Below are positions 22,403 to 34,984 of a stretch of 64,000 nt of DNA, one piece after another (positions within the stretch are counted from its first letter, which is position 1; each line of letters opens with the position of its first letter). A program made the translations under genes and the position numbers. The stretch comes from Sclerodactyla briareus (lineage: Eukaryota > Echinodermata > Holothuroidea > Dendrochirotida > Sclerodactylidae). The stretch is taken from positions 124,001 through 188,000 of the forward strand of contig JAODTK010001221.1 in NCBI GenBank assembly GCA_026419785.1, read 5' to 3'. Under the pieces are notes generated by a model. The model worked only from the letters and a program-made list of their open reading frames with translations, did no database searches and was not told the origin of the DNA.

Positions 22403-23967
22403 CCTTCTTTTTTAAGCTTGACTAGAAAGGACCACTTTGATGGACTGTGATACATATGGTGATCTCCATTCATACAAAACAACCAGAGGATGTTTAATCA
22501 GTTACGAACTACACAAACGCCTACCACTTCCCATGTGGCCTTCACCAGAATCGCACGCTGGGGAGTCATCCATGACGAAAGAGGGCCTTCTGTAGCTGGT
22601 TGGTCGCATCGTCTACAGGATGAAGTGTACCAGGCAAGTTAATTTTTCAGGTAATTTCTCGGTAATCTAGCTCCTCGAACTCCTGGACCAACTCTCAAAG
22701 CTGCAGGAATGTTTCCGGAACGTCCTGAGATTTGGTCTCCACAATGAAGCTGTCAACAAAATGGAGAAAGAGACTTGCTATTTTCCTCTCACCTTGATAT
22801 AATCACAATAGCTGAGACACACACTGACCATTTAGGAAAATTGACGCACATGTGGGTGACTATGGATGCGACAATGACCCACACATGAATGACCATGCCC
22901 AGGGTATGGAGGAGGTGTCTTGCAATTGACAAGTGCATACATATATGCCTAAAGTGCTTAGATGTAAAATAGTGATACTTAGCAGAGGACCAGTTACATC
23001 CATTCATGATTAAAAAATGTGACTTTTCCTTAGAATTCACAGAAAATTTACTCACTTTACAAGGTTCTTTGAAAGCTTCCAGGTTGCTGGTGTTATGAAT
23101 TTGTGATTTATTGCAAGTCATACCTCCAGTGTTCTCCTATGAAGGTACCTGTTGATGCAGTCAAAGGCAACTGACCGTATTGTTGAAGAATAATAATGTA
23201 GGCGATATTTCTGAATTAATGAACTTTCCTACAGATCGGGGACATTTTCAAAAACACTCTTCAAATTTCATCACGGTGAGCACATTGTAATTGGGATTTT
23301 ATGGTCACCTTGACCTTCGACCAAAAATTCAGAGCACCTGGTAGGTCACCCGTTCGCTATTATCCATAACATACTATTGAAGGGAAGAACAACAAAACAC
23401 ATTGGGAGAGACATGATCCTCGGTCTTCTTCAATATGAGCACTTGGTGAGTAAAATGGCTGGCAGGATTGAGAAAGAGCACTCATTGGCTGATGGAACGA
23501 TACAAAGATTCATGAACGATTCCATAGATGCGAACATCGTACGTGCAGTGTGAATGTAAAAATCATTTTGCGAGGGAGGTAGTATTTTTGGAAGAGACAA
23601 ACCTATATGATATTATGAGGGAGCTATTCCATGGGATTTGATTTGACTTATTTAGGGGATAAATACGAGGGTGCTGAGGTTGTTTGTTGCATTTAAGACC
23701 AATGATGACGTCATCGTGGAGGCTTAAGACCCCGCGATCCGGGGATTTTGCCTCTATGATGACGACTTCATTCAAAAATACAACTCGAAAAAGTAAAGAA
23801 TAACCCCAAAAAATGACTTTTACGTCCATTTTCTGTTGTTCAATAAACATTGTACTAAATCGGGTCAGTGACATCATGATGGCGAATCACATAGTCAGAG
23901 TAACATGAAACGAATCAGAGGCTAGAGTGTCTAGGCATAGTTACACAACATAATCCACTGCATGCAG
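22403..23967. other. Region without a supported gene
   Basis: If the miniature element split a retrotransposon, the upstream part of the reverse transcriptase should lie to the right of 22402 on the minus strand, but no clear motif is seen there. The remainder (to 23967) shows no recognisable gene or repeat. Confidence 0.3.
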
Positions 23968-24135
23968 TTTCTACGCTGTTTATGCTTGTGCTAAACTTCG
24001 AACTGAACTATGTACTCAACTTTATCAAGACACTTGAACACGATGTGCAGCTTGACCACAATTTAGAAGACACCGATCTATGTTACACCAAAATGCAGTT
24101 AGATAATCTCTCAGTTGGATATCCAAGACATACAG
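23968..24135 (+). CDS. Possible internal exon, unknown protein
   Basis: An open stretch of about 55 codons lies between an acceptor (ccactgcatgcag) and a donor (ACAG|GTAGCC); an alternative donor AAAG|GTGATG is at 24155. The peptide is mixed and acidic, with TLEHDVQLDHNLEDTD in the middle. It starts after one base of a split codon and ends leaving one base, so it is phase-symmetric. No domain is recognised. Confidence 0.25.
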
Positions 24136-24155
24136 GTAGCCTCTGCTGGATAAAG

Positions 24156-25039
24156 GTGATGTATTTTTCATGATTTCTGATGTTACTCATCCCGAAACTG
24201 ACAAGTTGTGTAGCCTAGCTTTTTGTAACGTTGAGATTTACATGTATCGTTCATGCAGGCCGGTGACCCGGCAACATTAGTTGTATTTCAAAGGCTACAT
24301 GACACAGTTGAGAGATGTTTGCCATGCTGCGACCTATTGTTTCATTATACGGGTTAATAACTTTGAGTTAGCTGCATAATATTATGTTTTCGCCTGGAGA
24401 GATGGGCGTCGCCTAGCCTTAGTGTTGTATTTTGTGAGCCAGACTAGCTGGCGCTGGGTTGTGTGCTTGCAATTCAAGCAGCTCTATATATATGTGCTGC
24501 ATGCAGGCACTGTACACATACACAGTAGTGTCAGTGTGCACGCTGGCTATGTAGACTGTACTGTATTATTGGAATGATTTTGTGACACCAATGTGTCACC
24601 ATAGCAACTATTCAAAACAAAAGCTACAGAATTCACTTTATGAGCTGGCTGGTACATAGTGAAGTACAGTTACTATGCTTCTCACCAGCTGAACAATCAG
24701 ATTCCAGATAGTCGTAAACTCTCCTCAGGCCAAAATATGCAAAGCACTCTACCCTCGATTTGAATCAATACTGGTCTCGATCAACTCTTTGCAATCCTAT
24801 GCAGGAAACCAATTGAGTTATTTCATGAATATGGGATTGACGCCACATTGGGTACCTACGGGGGTTTGACCTACGCACTACGCAGTGGTCGCTTCCATGT
24901 TTTCCATGATTGATTCATTCGCCGGAGGTGAAAGGAATCTACCTATCAGTCACGCAGAGTGTAAGTGTGTGAGAGCGTGTGTATGTTACACTCTTTGGGA
25001 GCAAGATATCTGAGTTCAAGTTAGACATGTAGGCTACAG
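24156..25039. other. Region without a supported gene
   Basis: Sequence of ordinary complexity with short TA/CA runs near 24485-24530. No frame or RNA gene is supported. Confidence 0.3.
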
Positions 25040-25450
25040 CTATAGAGAGAATAGAGAGAAGAACCCTATTATTTTGGGGTCAATAACTGTGCGATGGAAT
25101 GATGCAGAGAGCTCATACTTGGCTTGGGGTTGCCATTTGAAGCAGATGATCCTTACCAGTTTCTGGTCAGAACCAAAGGACCAAAAGTCAATAGAGGACA
25201 AAGTCTGGTAAAGTTCTTGCGAGCAAAAAACATTAACTGCCAATAATGGCGAGTAGAGAGGCTCATATTGGGCAAGAGGTTGCCGCTTTGTGAAGGGATG
25301 ATCCTAATTGTTCTGGTTAGGCCCAAGGTCACACAAGGTCAGCAGAGGTCAAAGTCTGAAAGTCCTATAATGTTAAGAGCTCATACTTGACAAAAGGGTG
25401 CAATTGTAATATAAGATCTCTGTCGTTTGGGGTCAGGTCGAGAGTCACAT
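25040..25450 (+). repeat. Family B relative, three short modules
   Basis: 'gagctcatacttgg.ttgggg', 'gatgatcct.a..gttctggt' and 'aggtcaaagtctg' recur at about 25110, 25260 and 25380, giving modules of roughly 150 bp. The 'aggtcaaagtctgaaa..cct' phrase is shared with the arrays at 10190-10960 and, inverted, 60560-62130. Confidence 0.65.
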
Positions 25451-26099
25451 GGTGCGGTCCCTTGCGAAGTGGTGATGGTAATTACCAGGTAGAGTGAACA
25501 CAAACGTTTGTTTTTTTTGCTTTTTCCAACGATCATGTGAGGCAGTCACAAACTCCCTTGGTTTTTATCCACTCCACCTGGTATATAGGTTTTACACTAG
25601 GTTCAAAAGAATGCACAACAGTCACATATAATGGATGATCCGAGAAAAAATCTTTCATTTGGTCAGTGGCCACAGCAAGAAATCACTGGCCCTAGGGGTC
25701 TTGTTATTTTTGTGTGACCGAATTGTCACCATTCGTGGCAGCAGTTGTGTTGTTACCACACTTTCCATGTTTGGCACAAGATTTATTCAAAAACAGCTGT
25801 GGAATGTCCAATGACAGTAAAAACATTAGTCTCTGTGCTCAATTTGGCTTGGTCACTCAGATCATGGGGGGGAGGGAAGATAAGCTCCCAATCCTTCCTG
25901 TGCATATGTCACTGTATATACTAATGATAAAAAGATAGACTTCAAACTCCACAAAAAAAACAAAAACAAAATAATAATAACAACAAAATAAGCAAACAAA
26001 TTTGATGCCAGCAAATCTTTTCAACGTGCAATGTACGTAAATTTTGGGTGGTATTTTATAGTCACTATTTATGAACCGTCATGAATGTTGATTGTGGAA
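25451..26099. other. Region without a supported gene
   Basis: Contains an A-rich AAC/AAT patch at 25950-25990. The + frame at 25714-25938 has no supporting features. Confidence 0.3.
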
Positions 26100-26670
26100 A
26101 CAGATCACTGGTGCATGTCCCAACCATGGAACTGAAGAGAATATTGTCAGGGGTAGAACTACTGGCATAGGCTAGGTTCAACAGCAATACTGATCCTGTC
26201 ATCGGGGAGAGGGAACAGTACTTGGTAGATAGGATGCAGTATGGAACAGATCATTGGAGCATGTACCAGCAATAAATAGAAAGAGAATATTGTCAGAGGT
26301 GGAATACGTTGGCAAAGGTAAGTTCAGCATACTACTGCTCCTATCATTGAGAGGGAGCGGCAGTCATTGTTAGCTATGAATGCAGGATGGGAACACGAGA
26401 TCATTGTAGCGTGTACCAGCGATAAATCTGAAGAGAAATATTGTCAGGGGTGGAACATGCTGGCAAGGGTAGGGTTCAGCATACTGCTCCTCAGGCTACT
26501 ATCGGGGTGAGGCGGGGGGGGGGGGGGGGGGGGAGGGGGGGAAGGCAGTCTTGTTAGATATCAATCGCAATGCATCAATGCTCAATAGATCATCAGGGCA
26601 TGTTCCAACAATGAATCGTCAGGGATAGCTAGGAACGCTGGGTGTAAGTGAGTTCAGGCAAGCTACTGGG
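26100..26670 (+). repeat. ~147-bp tandem repeat, four diverged copies, with a long G-run
   Basis: 'agatcat.gg.gcatgt.ccaacaatgaat' starts near 26103, 26249, 26398 and 26586, each followed by 'gagaatattgtcagggg' and 'tggca..ggtaggttcagca'. The fourth interval is longer because a run of about 28 G residues lies at 26513-26545. No coding capacity is seen. Confidence 0.85.
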
Positions 26671-27103
26671 CATGCATCCATTAGACCTTATCGCAGATAT
26701 TGTCACGCACTGCATCAGGCAAGGATGGTGTCCTGCTGCGAAATAATTCAATGTGAAAAATCATTTCAAGGACTGCTTTGTTACGGAATATCATTCTCCC
26801 TAAAATTGACATATGTTGTAGACATAAGGATCCTACTCTCTGTGAACTTTCAACTTATTTACCATGCAATTTTAGCACAGAAATATTTGATAACGTTTAA
26901 GTGCCTTGAGTAATCAATAATGCGGCGTAGGCTTATCGGAGACACTTCTGTTGCTTGAGTAACAAAGCCACAGTTGGGCGTGAACAGATGTGATATCGGT
27001 TATTGCGCCCAACGTCTGGATGGAGTTGCTCGAAAACGCACTCTATGTATTTGCAACTGTGGTCTACTGACAGAAACTCTGGCTGTTTTTTTTCCCCAAC
27101 CAG

Positions 27104-27278
27104 ACACAATGCCTAGAACCCAGGTCTGCCACTTGATGAAGACTGATGCTATCAACTTTGTAATCATAGAGTGTCGTAGGTGCCACAAGTTGGTTCGTGC
27201 TAGTGTAACACACATTAATATTGCAGACAGGCAGTTTGCTTACTCCATACAAGCTGTGGGATCATCAGATGGGTCCCG
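27104..27278 (+). CDS. Possible internal exon with a CxxC motif, unknown protein
   Basis: A strong acceptor with a long pyrimidine tract (gttttttttccccaaccag, ending at 27103) opens about 58 codons that end at a possible donor CCCG|GTATGA. The peptide includes IIECRRCHKLVRASV, a CxxCH motif on a hydrophobic strand, and later DRQFAYSIQAV. It starts after one base of a split codon and leaves two. The frame stays open beyond the donor to 27393. No family is recognised and the opposite strand is also open. Confidence 0.3.
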
Positions 27279-27394
27279 GTATGAACATTCGTACTACGGC
27301 TTGGCAGGTCCCCCACAAGTGTTGAAACTAAGCACCAATGTGTTGTTGCTCAAACCACACAAATGTACCAATAAGAATATACATTTTATGTGAT

Positions 27395-28165
27395 AAATGT
27401 GCAAGATCTTGAGGCCAATAAGGCAGTTTTCAAATGATGGGCTTATTGTGGCACTGTAACAACTTTTGACCTTGATCTTCATATGGCCAAAGATGTCTTA
27501 GGCAGTCATTTATCATGATGGACCCAAGGGCCCAAACTGGCCTTGTGTCCTAAATCCTGGGCACCCTAAGGTACAGCATTAACCATCATTATGACTGCAC
27601 CATCATCACTGTGCAACAGAATTGCTGGAGATGCAAGATTTTGCCAGTATTTCATATAATGGCCCGAGGGCCCACTGGTCCCTGGGCCCAAAGTTCCTGA
27701 ACACCCCCCATGCCTCTACCAAGGACAACTACATTCCCCTCGCGGTGATCACTTCATTGAAGCTTATGGGAGGATATACTGTATGGCATTTCAACATCAT
27801 TGTTTGAATTTTTTTAACAATGGGCCCTTGGTCCCAAAATTCCTGACACCCCAAAGGTACAGCTGTTGGCCCATTACTATGACCGAACATCTGTGCACCA
27901 AAATTTGTAGAAACCTTTTGAAAATGTTACACAAAATGGCCTATAGTGCCCCTTTAATTACCTTTGACCTTGACCTCCACAACGTCAAACATGTCCCATG
28001 GGTCAATGAACATCCAATGAACGTCCAAGTTTGGTCGAACATCCTTACAGATGACGGTTTGGGGCCAAAAGGAAATTGTTGACATACTTGGATGGATGGA
28101 TAGATAGATTTAGAATAGATGATTAGTAGATAGATAGATGATAGATAGATATTCACTTTTTTATG
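27395..28165 (+). repeat. Family D element with terminal GATA microsatellite, copy 1
   Basis: Two modules start with 'ggtacagc.tt...ccatyatatgac' (27571 and 27857), with intervening 'cctgggc.ccaaa.ttcctgaacaccc'. The distal part 'ccatgggtcaatgaacat..gtccaagtttggtcgaacatcc' leads into GATGGATAGATAGAT repeats (28091-28150). The order is identical to 33235-34865 but shorter. Confidence 0.8.
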
Positions 28166-28180
28166 TCATTTGTATTGTTG

Positions 28181-28960
28181 CAGTGGCGTACCCACGGTCC
28201 CCGAGGAGGTGGTCTGGTCAGAACCCGACCCCCCAGTTTCAGTAAAGGTTTTTGGCGACAGTTATGTAGTCAAATATTGCAGCAGCATATGCTAGGGCCC
28301 ATAAGTTTCACTTCTTTGCTATTTCTAGGAGGGTGAAGCCATTATGAGCGGCACTTCCCTCGGTCCGACCCCCTCGAATCCCCTCCCCCCTACAGCGAAT
28401 CTTCTCGGTTATGAGCCTGTATTTAAATACATCAAATAGCCCTTGAAGGTCGTTTGGGTCGTGAATGACCGTGACGGCGTAAGGACAGCATTGTGTGATA
28501 GCAGCGGTGCATGGGGCCATGTACGGCTTTTTCCCTTGGGCAGTGGACCTGGTCACTCCTTTTCTGCCCCACACAAGGCAATACCCTGGATTTGTGACTA
28601 AGACTGTGAAACAACTTGCATTTGACAGGGCAGGCAGGCACAAGGTCGTCACTGGACTAGCTTTACAGGTCATAATTTAATCAATGTTCTCATGCTCCCA
28701 AAAAGGTTGTTCTTTTTTTGGGTTATCATAATCACAACCATTTATCAAGGGGGTAATACGTGTATAAGGTGCTAACTACCCAAACTGAACACACAATTCC
28801 AGGGGGCCACTCGGCATTCACAAGAGCAGTATAATGCGTGATTCACAGGCTCCCTAGGTATAAAAGTTCGAGCCTAAAATTTAGTGTAATTGGCAAAAAA
28901 TGTCATTTTCGGCAGACCTTTTTTCAACCTCGAGGATGGGATCCATTTGGGTAATTTGCT
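28181..28960. other. CAGTGGCGTAC element end, otherwise unannotated
   Basis: 28181 begins CAGTGGCGTACCCACGG, close to the hAT-like terminus at 55160, but no partner end was found. At 28495-28680 a + strand frame gives about 60 mixed residues (with FFPWAVDLVTPF) and ends at a CAG|GTCATA; support is too weak for a gene call. Confidence 0.3.
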
Positions 28961-29060
28961 TAGGGCAGTGGTTGGTTGTTCTGTTGGAATATCTAACTCG
29001 GGGCAATAGGAGGGGGGAGGGGAGCCACAACTGGCATGTGCCCCTCCTATTGACAGTAGA
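28961..29060 (+). repeat. Leader repeat of family A, also at 30540-30640
   Basis: 'gggggaggggagccacaactggcatgtgcccctcctattgacagta' with a following A-run is repeated as 'gggggcggggcacaactggcagtgcacctcctatgacagta' at 30570-30625. Here it immediately precedes the family A start, suggesting that it is the outer part of that element. Confidence 0.65.
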
Positions 29061-30440
29061 AAAAACATTGCTACATACAAGGCAATCGCCAAAAAGTGTC
29101 TCACTGGTTGCCTGCGATCGGTGGTTTCCTATTATTCCTACCCTCCACACTATACACAACCAACTAGTTAATGCAGACCATAGTCAGTCGAGTATGGAAC
29201 AGCACATATGTTTCACATATAAACAGCATCAAAATTCCCAAAACTAACTGACCAATACAGTTGATATATTACAAAGTCCCTTAAGTGCTTTTTTTTCCTT
29301 CATGCCACCCACCCCCCACTCTCCTGTACCATACATACCCAAATTGAAATCAATAGGGTTAGTTTTTATCAACTCAGTCAACTCACTTCTTTTGACCCAA
29401 AATCCAACTGGAAATGTTACTAAACCCATTAGCAGCTGGCTTCTTTGCTTTTTAAATCATTTCCGTCATAATTCATGGCCTTTCAGTTGCCGCAGCAGGA
29501 CATGCCTCCCCCCCCCCTGCCAGGCAGCAAACACCCTCCCAGGCTCCCAACCACACCAACAACCTATCCCCACGCAGCAGTCAAGGAGGTCTCAAAATAT
29601 ACCTTTAGGAAACCTCCAAATTTTTGTCCCCAGTCCCAAGCAAGAAAAGAGGGGAAAAAAATGTACCGTGGTTTGATGTCTAATCAACTAATCAAATTGG
29701 TTGGGTACGAGGCACAATTGTCACGGAGCTATGGGTTTATCATTCCCAGTGCTTTATTCTAACACGAAGATATTATACGATGGGATTCAATCAAAGTTAT
29801 GAACATAAAACCACATCAGAGCAAGAAAATTTAATGGACCATAACCCACTGCGTGTGGAGAAGAAATTCTTACCAGTTGGGAAATGGAATAAATTATGCA
29901 CATCAGGACATACAATGAGCTATAACAGCAGAAAATTGTCACAGGAGCTATAGTATAGTGTACTCGTTCCTCAGTGCTTTATACGAACAGAAGCTTTATA
30001 TGGTGGAATTCAAATTCTGACATCAAAAACTCAAAAGCCAGAAAAATGTTAACGGGACCATACCTACTGAGTTTGTTGGAAATTGGAATAAGTATGCAAA
30101 GTAGGCACATACAACAGTCATCTACGGTCATTCAGGTCCTATATGCCAAAATACATCACTGTAGCACAGACAGTTCTTGCGGTAATTTTGCTAACGAGCT
30201 TCAACAAACCATTACATAAAATGAGCTAATTCCCGACTTTCATTAATGGCTTTGCTGCCCAAAATCTAATCAGATCAGTGTTCAACCACACACAGTTGCT
30301 ACACACAAAAGTTTGTCCTAATCGGCCTCACGGGTTTCGTAGAATCCTCGCCTAAACGAGAAAGTGTGACACACACAAACCACACGCCATAGTGCCCAGG
30401 TATCTTCCTGAATTTCTTCAGGCGAGACCAAAAAATGCTT
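29061..30440 (+). repeat. Family A interspersed repeat, copy 3
   Basis: Starts 'acaaggcaatcgccaaaaagtgtctcactgg' and ends 'ttcttcaggcgagaccaaaaaatgc'. The middle (29760-30240) has two similar modules ('acgaagatattatacga.gggattcaa' and 'acgaacagaagctttatatggtggaattcaa', about 225 bp apart), so part of this copy is tandemly duplicated. Confidence 0.7.
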
Positions 30441-30780
30441 GGAAAATTGAGTCACACATAGTATTACTATACTTTTTGGAGTTGGATTATCTTGAGAGCT
30501 GAAATTGTCCGAAGGACACCCCTGTCCAAGGACACACCGTGCCCCTAGTGGGGGGGTGATTCAAGTCCCTTGCCATATAGGGGGGCGGGGCACAACTGGC
30601 AGTGCACCTCCTATGACAGTAAAAAAAAACATTAAAATAGTACATAAAATGCTTGGAAACTTGAGTCACACATGTTATACTTCTATTTGTTGTGGCCTTC
30701 TCTTGAAGAGCTGAAAATTGTCACAAAGGACACCCCTGCTCTAGGGCGGTGGTCAATTCCCTTACCATATTGAACATTGG
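30430..30780 (+). repeat. ~215-bp tandem duplication at the distal edge of family A
   Basis: 'aaaatgcttggaaa.ttgagtcacaca' occurs at 30432 and 30647, each followed by 'gagctgaaa.ttgtc..aaggacacccctg' and 'agggcggtgg' or 'ctagtggggggg'. The second copy is truncated near 30780. Confidence 0.75.
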
Positions 30781-30853
30781 ATAAGGCCCAGGCAGCATCC
30801 GTTCGTGATTTGACCCAGAAATTTTTTTCACCTCATATTCACATTATGACCAG

Positions 30854-30968
30854 CGACTATAAGAGGGCAAATGCGCTTGATGTCAGAGTTCTCTTAAAAG
30901 CCGACAAACTGGCAGTCTTGGATACAGCAGAGGTGATTTCGCGTGGGAATGGAAAACTGTATCTATAG
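30854..30968 (+). CDS. Possible exon, unknown protein
   Basis: After an acceptor (tattcacattatgaccag) 38 codons are open to a stop at 30968. The peptide contains LDVRVLLKADKLAVLDTAE, which reads like folded-protein sequence. A donor GCAGAG|GTGATT at 30932 would give a 79-bp internal exon instead. It needs two bases of a split codon from the previous exon, as 27104-27278 would supply. No family is recognised. Confidence 0.25.
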
Positions 30969-31490
30969 GTCAAACCCCAAGTCATGCGATGTTATATGTG
31001 GAGTTATGACTTCAAATTTGGTCCATTATGAGAAATTGGGGTAAGAATCGCAATGGGGCAATAACGTTGACGTCACACATGGACTAACCCGGGAATTTAT
31101 GTCAGGTATTTTCTTTGTTCAAGTCGTTTGAATAAGTCAACATTTAGCAGGAGTTTCTGTTGTCTTCTTTCACCAAAGTAAACCATCAACACTAATACCC
31201 AAACCAATCACCAGCGATCCTCTCCCATCGACAAGGATTCTCGATATTGTGATAATTTAATGTTTCAATTTCAATAAAAAAAAAAGAAGTGTTTGAGGGT
31301 GTGCGAGAATGACATAATTTATCATTGCATGATGAGAAGCTTTTCGATCTTGCGTAATACAGATGCTTCACAATACACAAACTTCAAGGACTATAACTCT
31401 GTAACAGAAAAGCAGGAAATTCGGTTTGGGACTGACGAATTCAGTTTTTAACCAGCGATTATATTAGCCCCTCTATGATTCATTTGGCAG

Positions 31491-31653
31491 TTGTGGCTTC
31501 AAATGAGGATGTCAGTGACCGAGCCAGGCTGAAGGCTATTACAAGTTCCAATGTGAGGTCTCTGAGTTATCCTATCAATCAAGATGACAGTAACATCAGG
31601 GACATAGCCCCCTACCACTCATCAAGTAATCTCACCCTCCCCTGCCTCAATAC
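31491..31653 (+). CDS. Possible exon encoding a polar, Ser/Asn/Asp-rich segment
   Basis: The acceptor is cctctatgattcatttggcag (ending 31490) and the donor AATAC|GTGAGG (31654); a stop follows one base past the donor. The 54 codons encode a polar peptide (EDVSDRARLKAITSSNVRSL then NQDDSNIRDIAPYHSSSN), as in a disordered tail. No domain is recognised, and its start phase does not match the preceding possible exon. Confidence 0.25.
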
Positions 31654-33234
31654 GTGAGGCTGTCACGTAAGTAAACAGTGCCATTTGCCCCAAGCGCAAT
31701 GTTCCTTTATTTCCCTTTTCGTTACCGAGCACAATTAGACTAATTCCCTCTGCGCAGAAGGCTGATGCTGATTTTTTTGTTTCGTTGTTTACGTAGATCA
31801 TTACTTTTGCAGAGCCACCGCCGTCGATGAGGCAATTGACCGCTTATCAGCCACGTCAATACGTAAGAGCGATCCACCATAATGATTAAGCGGGCGTAGT
31901 GGTTCACATCAAACGGAAGTACGCATGGAAGTGCCATTATGAAAGCTTATTTATCAAAAGCATCATTTGTGAGTCAATGAGTAGTTGATATTGAAGCTAC
32001 TTCATCTTTGGGATAGGCAATGTGTGGGTGTTAACACTGATACCAATCAGTAGGGTTTCCTGTATTTGGTCTCATCGGACAAAAACACATAAAATATGGA
32101 AAAATGTAAGACAGATTTGCAATGTATCACAAAAAGTTGGTCTCGTCACTCACCTTCATAGCATCAGCAACGCACTATATCCAGATACCCCAGGGACAAG
32201 AGCTGGGAAAAAAAAGCTACCTGATTCTTGCTTTGAATTAGAGTAGACTACCTATCCCAGTTGGAGGGAGGAACATCAGGAACATTACTGATGACGAATA
32301 ACATAGCCACAATAAAATTTGGTTGCTAGACATATAGGCATTTGAAGAAACTGTTTTGTAGGGTAACTCTAAAATATTGCAAATAATGAATGCAATAACA
32401 TAGGGCATACCAGGAAATCATTGGCCAAAACATGTTGCCAACCTTCTACGAGCAATTAGGTGACAAATTGTAACATTTGAAGAAGCTGCTTGTATGCTAA
32501 CCCTATATATTGAAGAGATCGGTGCGAGAAGCAATACAGAATCTCGTCCCCACACCTGTGTGTCCTACAAAATATTGCAGTTTTTACCTCCTAGAAGCCA
32601 AGATTCACCCGTGTGGATGACATACATTGATAATAGGACTTCATGGTATAGGCAGGGGTTTGTAAAATTGGAGGGGGGGCGGAGGTTAGGGGGGAGAGGG
32701 GTTTTATCCTACTTGTAGGAGGTGCTCCCTCTGTCTTTCACCCAGTAAATGCTTGCGAGGCTCAACCCCTCACATGCCTCATAATCTGTGCACCTACCTG
32801 GTTACAAATCAAATGTTCATTTCAATTTCCTCTCATTCATCATATTCCAACGTTACGATCTGGGGGAAAAATGGCCCTCAATTTGTTTCACGATTCTCCT
32901 TATCTGGTCAGAGGCAGTGTCACACACACACACGCAGGACAACCCAACAAAGGCCTGACTATATAGACTCCTTCGGACATTTTATGATTTTGCTTCCAAC
33001 CCCCCCACTCATGAATATTAAACAGATCGGCACCAAAAACAATAGGGGACCAATCTACCTCATCATGGGCATCTCCACCAAAAAGTAGGGTTTCGCATAT
33101 TTTACCAGCTGGTTAGTCTGCTTAATCGAGCATTTGAAAAAAGATATTTTTCACTGACTGACACGTTTTCTGTATTTGATCTTTTCCAAACTAGAGCACA
33201 ATTTTGGTGCTGTAGCTCAAAATCCCCCACACAT
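31654..33234. other. Region without a supported gene
   Basis: A GTAAGTA donor-like string at 31666 and scattered homopolymers only. The + frames at 32494 and 32753 show no domain. Confidence 0.3.
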
Positions 33235-34865
33235 GTATCAAGACAAATGTACACTTAGTGACAAAATGTTCAAGATCATGAGGCCAAGTAGGCAGTTGTA
33301 AACAAGGGCCTATTGTGCCCCTTACGACTTTTGACCTGATGATGCCCAAAGCCGTCATAATATTCCCCATGGGCTGCAGGGCCCACAGTGATACTGGGCC
33401 TTGGGTCCTATATCACCTGACCACCCTAAAGGTACAGCTATTAGACCATCATTATGACTGAACCAGCACTATTCAAACGATTTTGTAGAGATACAGTTTT
33501 GCATTATTCTATATTGGGCCCTAGGGCTCAAATTCCAAGACCAACAATGGCCCTCTACACAAGGACCAGTACATGTAATCTTAGAAGAAAATCAATTGAC
33601 GCTTGTGGGAGAAGATTCTTTTAAGAACCCTGTGTTAAATTTCATAGAATGGGCCCCATGCCCAGTAGGACCTGGATAAAAAAATCTTGTGAACACCCCA
33701 TAGGTAGCATTTAGACCAGCATATGACCGAATGTCTGCACTATGCAACAAATTTCGTAAGAGAGTATTTTGTGTGATTCTTAGCATATTGTTCCATAGGG
33801 CCACACTGCTTTTGGACCTAATTCCTGGCACCATGAAGTATTCATTGGACCACCATTATGACTGAACATGAGCACTGTCCAACAAAATTTCTAGGAGATA
33901 CAAGATTTTGCAGTATTTCATATGATGGGCCCTATGGCCCAAACTGTGGCCTTGAGCCCAAAATTCCTGAACACCCTAAATGGTCCTCTACCCAAAGACC
34001 TTTACATTACTTGAAGCAGATCAATTTAATCTTGTGGGAGGGGGTGCATTTCAAGTACCATTGTGTGAACTTTCATAAAATGGGCCCCGTGCCAATGTGG
34101 AGACGTAGACCAACAATTCCTTAACACCCCAAAGGTACGGCTGTTAGACCATCACTATGACTGAATGTCAGTACTGTGCACTGAATTTGTAAGAGGAGAA
34201 GCATTTTGCGTAATTCCACATGACGGGCCCCAGGGCCACACTGAGCCTTGGACCTGATCCCTGAGCACCCTTAAGGTACAGCTATTAGACCATCATTATG
34301 ACTGAACATCAGCACTGTGCAACAAAATTGTAAGAGATACAAGATTTTGCAATATTTCATATATGGCCCTGGGGCCCAAACTGCCTCAGCCAAAAATTCC
34401 TGACCACCCCCAATGTCCCTCCCCAGGACCATTACATGTACTTTGAAGACCTCAATATAACTTTGGGAGGAGATGCATTTCAAGTACTATTGTGTGAATT
34501 TCATACATGTTCCCTCGGTCTCAATGGGACCTTGGACCAAAAATTTCCTGACACCCGAAGGTACGGCCGTTGACCATCATATGCCGAACATCAGCCTGTG
34601 CACCAAATTGTAAGAAGATACGTTTTGAATTTTTATACATATTGGTCTATCTGCCCCTTTAGTGACTTTGACTTGACCTTCACAAAAGTTAAAATTTCCC
34701 ATGTGTTCATCCACATTGTGTCCAAGTTTGGTCGACATGCATCACAGAATGACCGTTTGGGGGCCAATAGGCATGTTACACCTGGATAGATAGATAGATA
34801 GATAGATAATAGATTGACCTGCAGAGTCCATAGCTCAACCAGCATAGCTGCTTTGGGCTAAAAAA
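33235..34865 (+). repeat. Family D element, tandem ~420-bp units, terminal GATA tract
   Basis: 'ggtac.gc.gttagaccatcattatgactgaa' recurs near 33433, 33705, 33842, 34135, 34275 and 34560, with alternating spacing of about 280 and 140 bp, so the higher-order unit is about 420 bp. The left part matches 27395; the right end 'gtccaagtttggtcgacatgcatcacagaatgaccg' leads to (GATA)n at 34785-34812 and then 'ttgacctgcagagtccatagctc..gctttgggctaaaa', the same terminus seen in the 1-kb units at 2460-5480. It is probably a non-autonomous DNA element with an internal satellite. Confidence 0.85.
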
Positions 34866-34984
34866 AAACAGGCCAGTCCGTCGCTCGCCATTTGGAATGC
34901 CTCAAAGTGCTACAAGTGGCGCGCTTGCCGCCAGTGCTCTACAGATTAAAGGCTGAAACTTGGCGCCTAATACAATAAGAGGGG

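Noticed and set aside
34900..34950. Minus-strand 'gtagagcactggcggcaagcg' resembling a tRNA 5' half
   Set aside because: No B box on that strand; too short to call.
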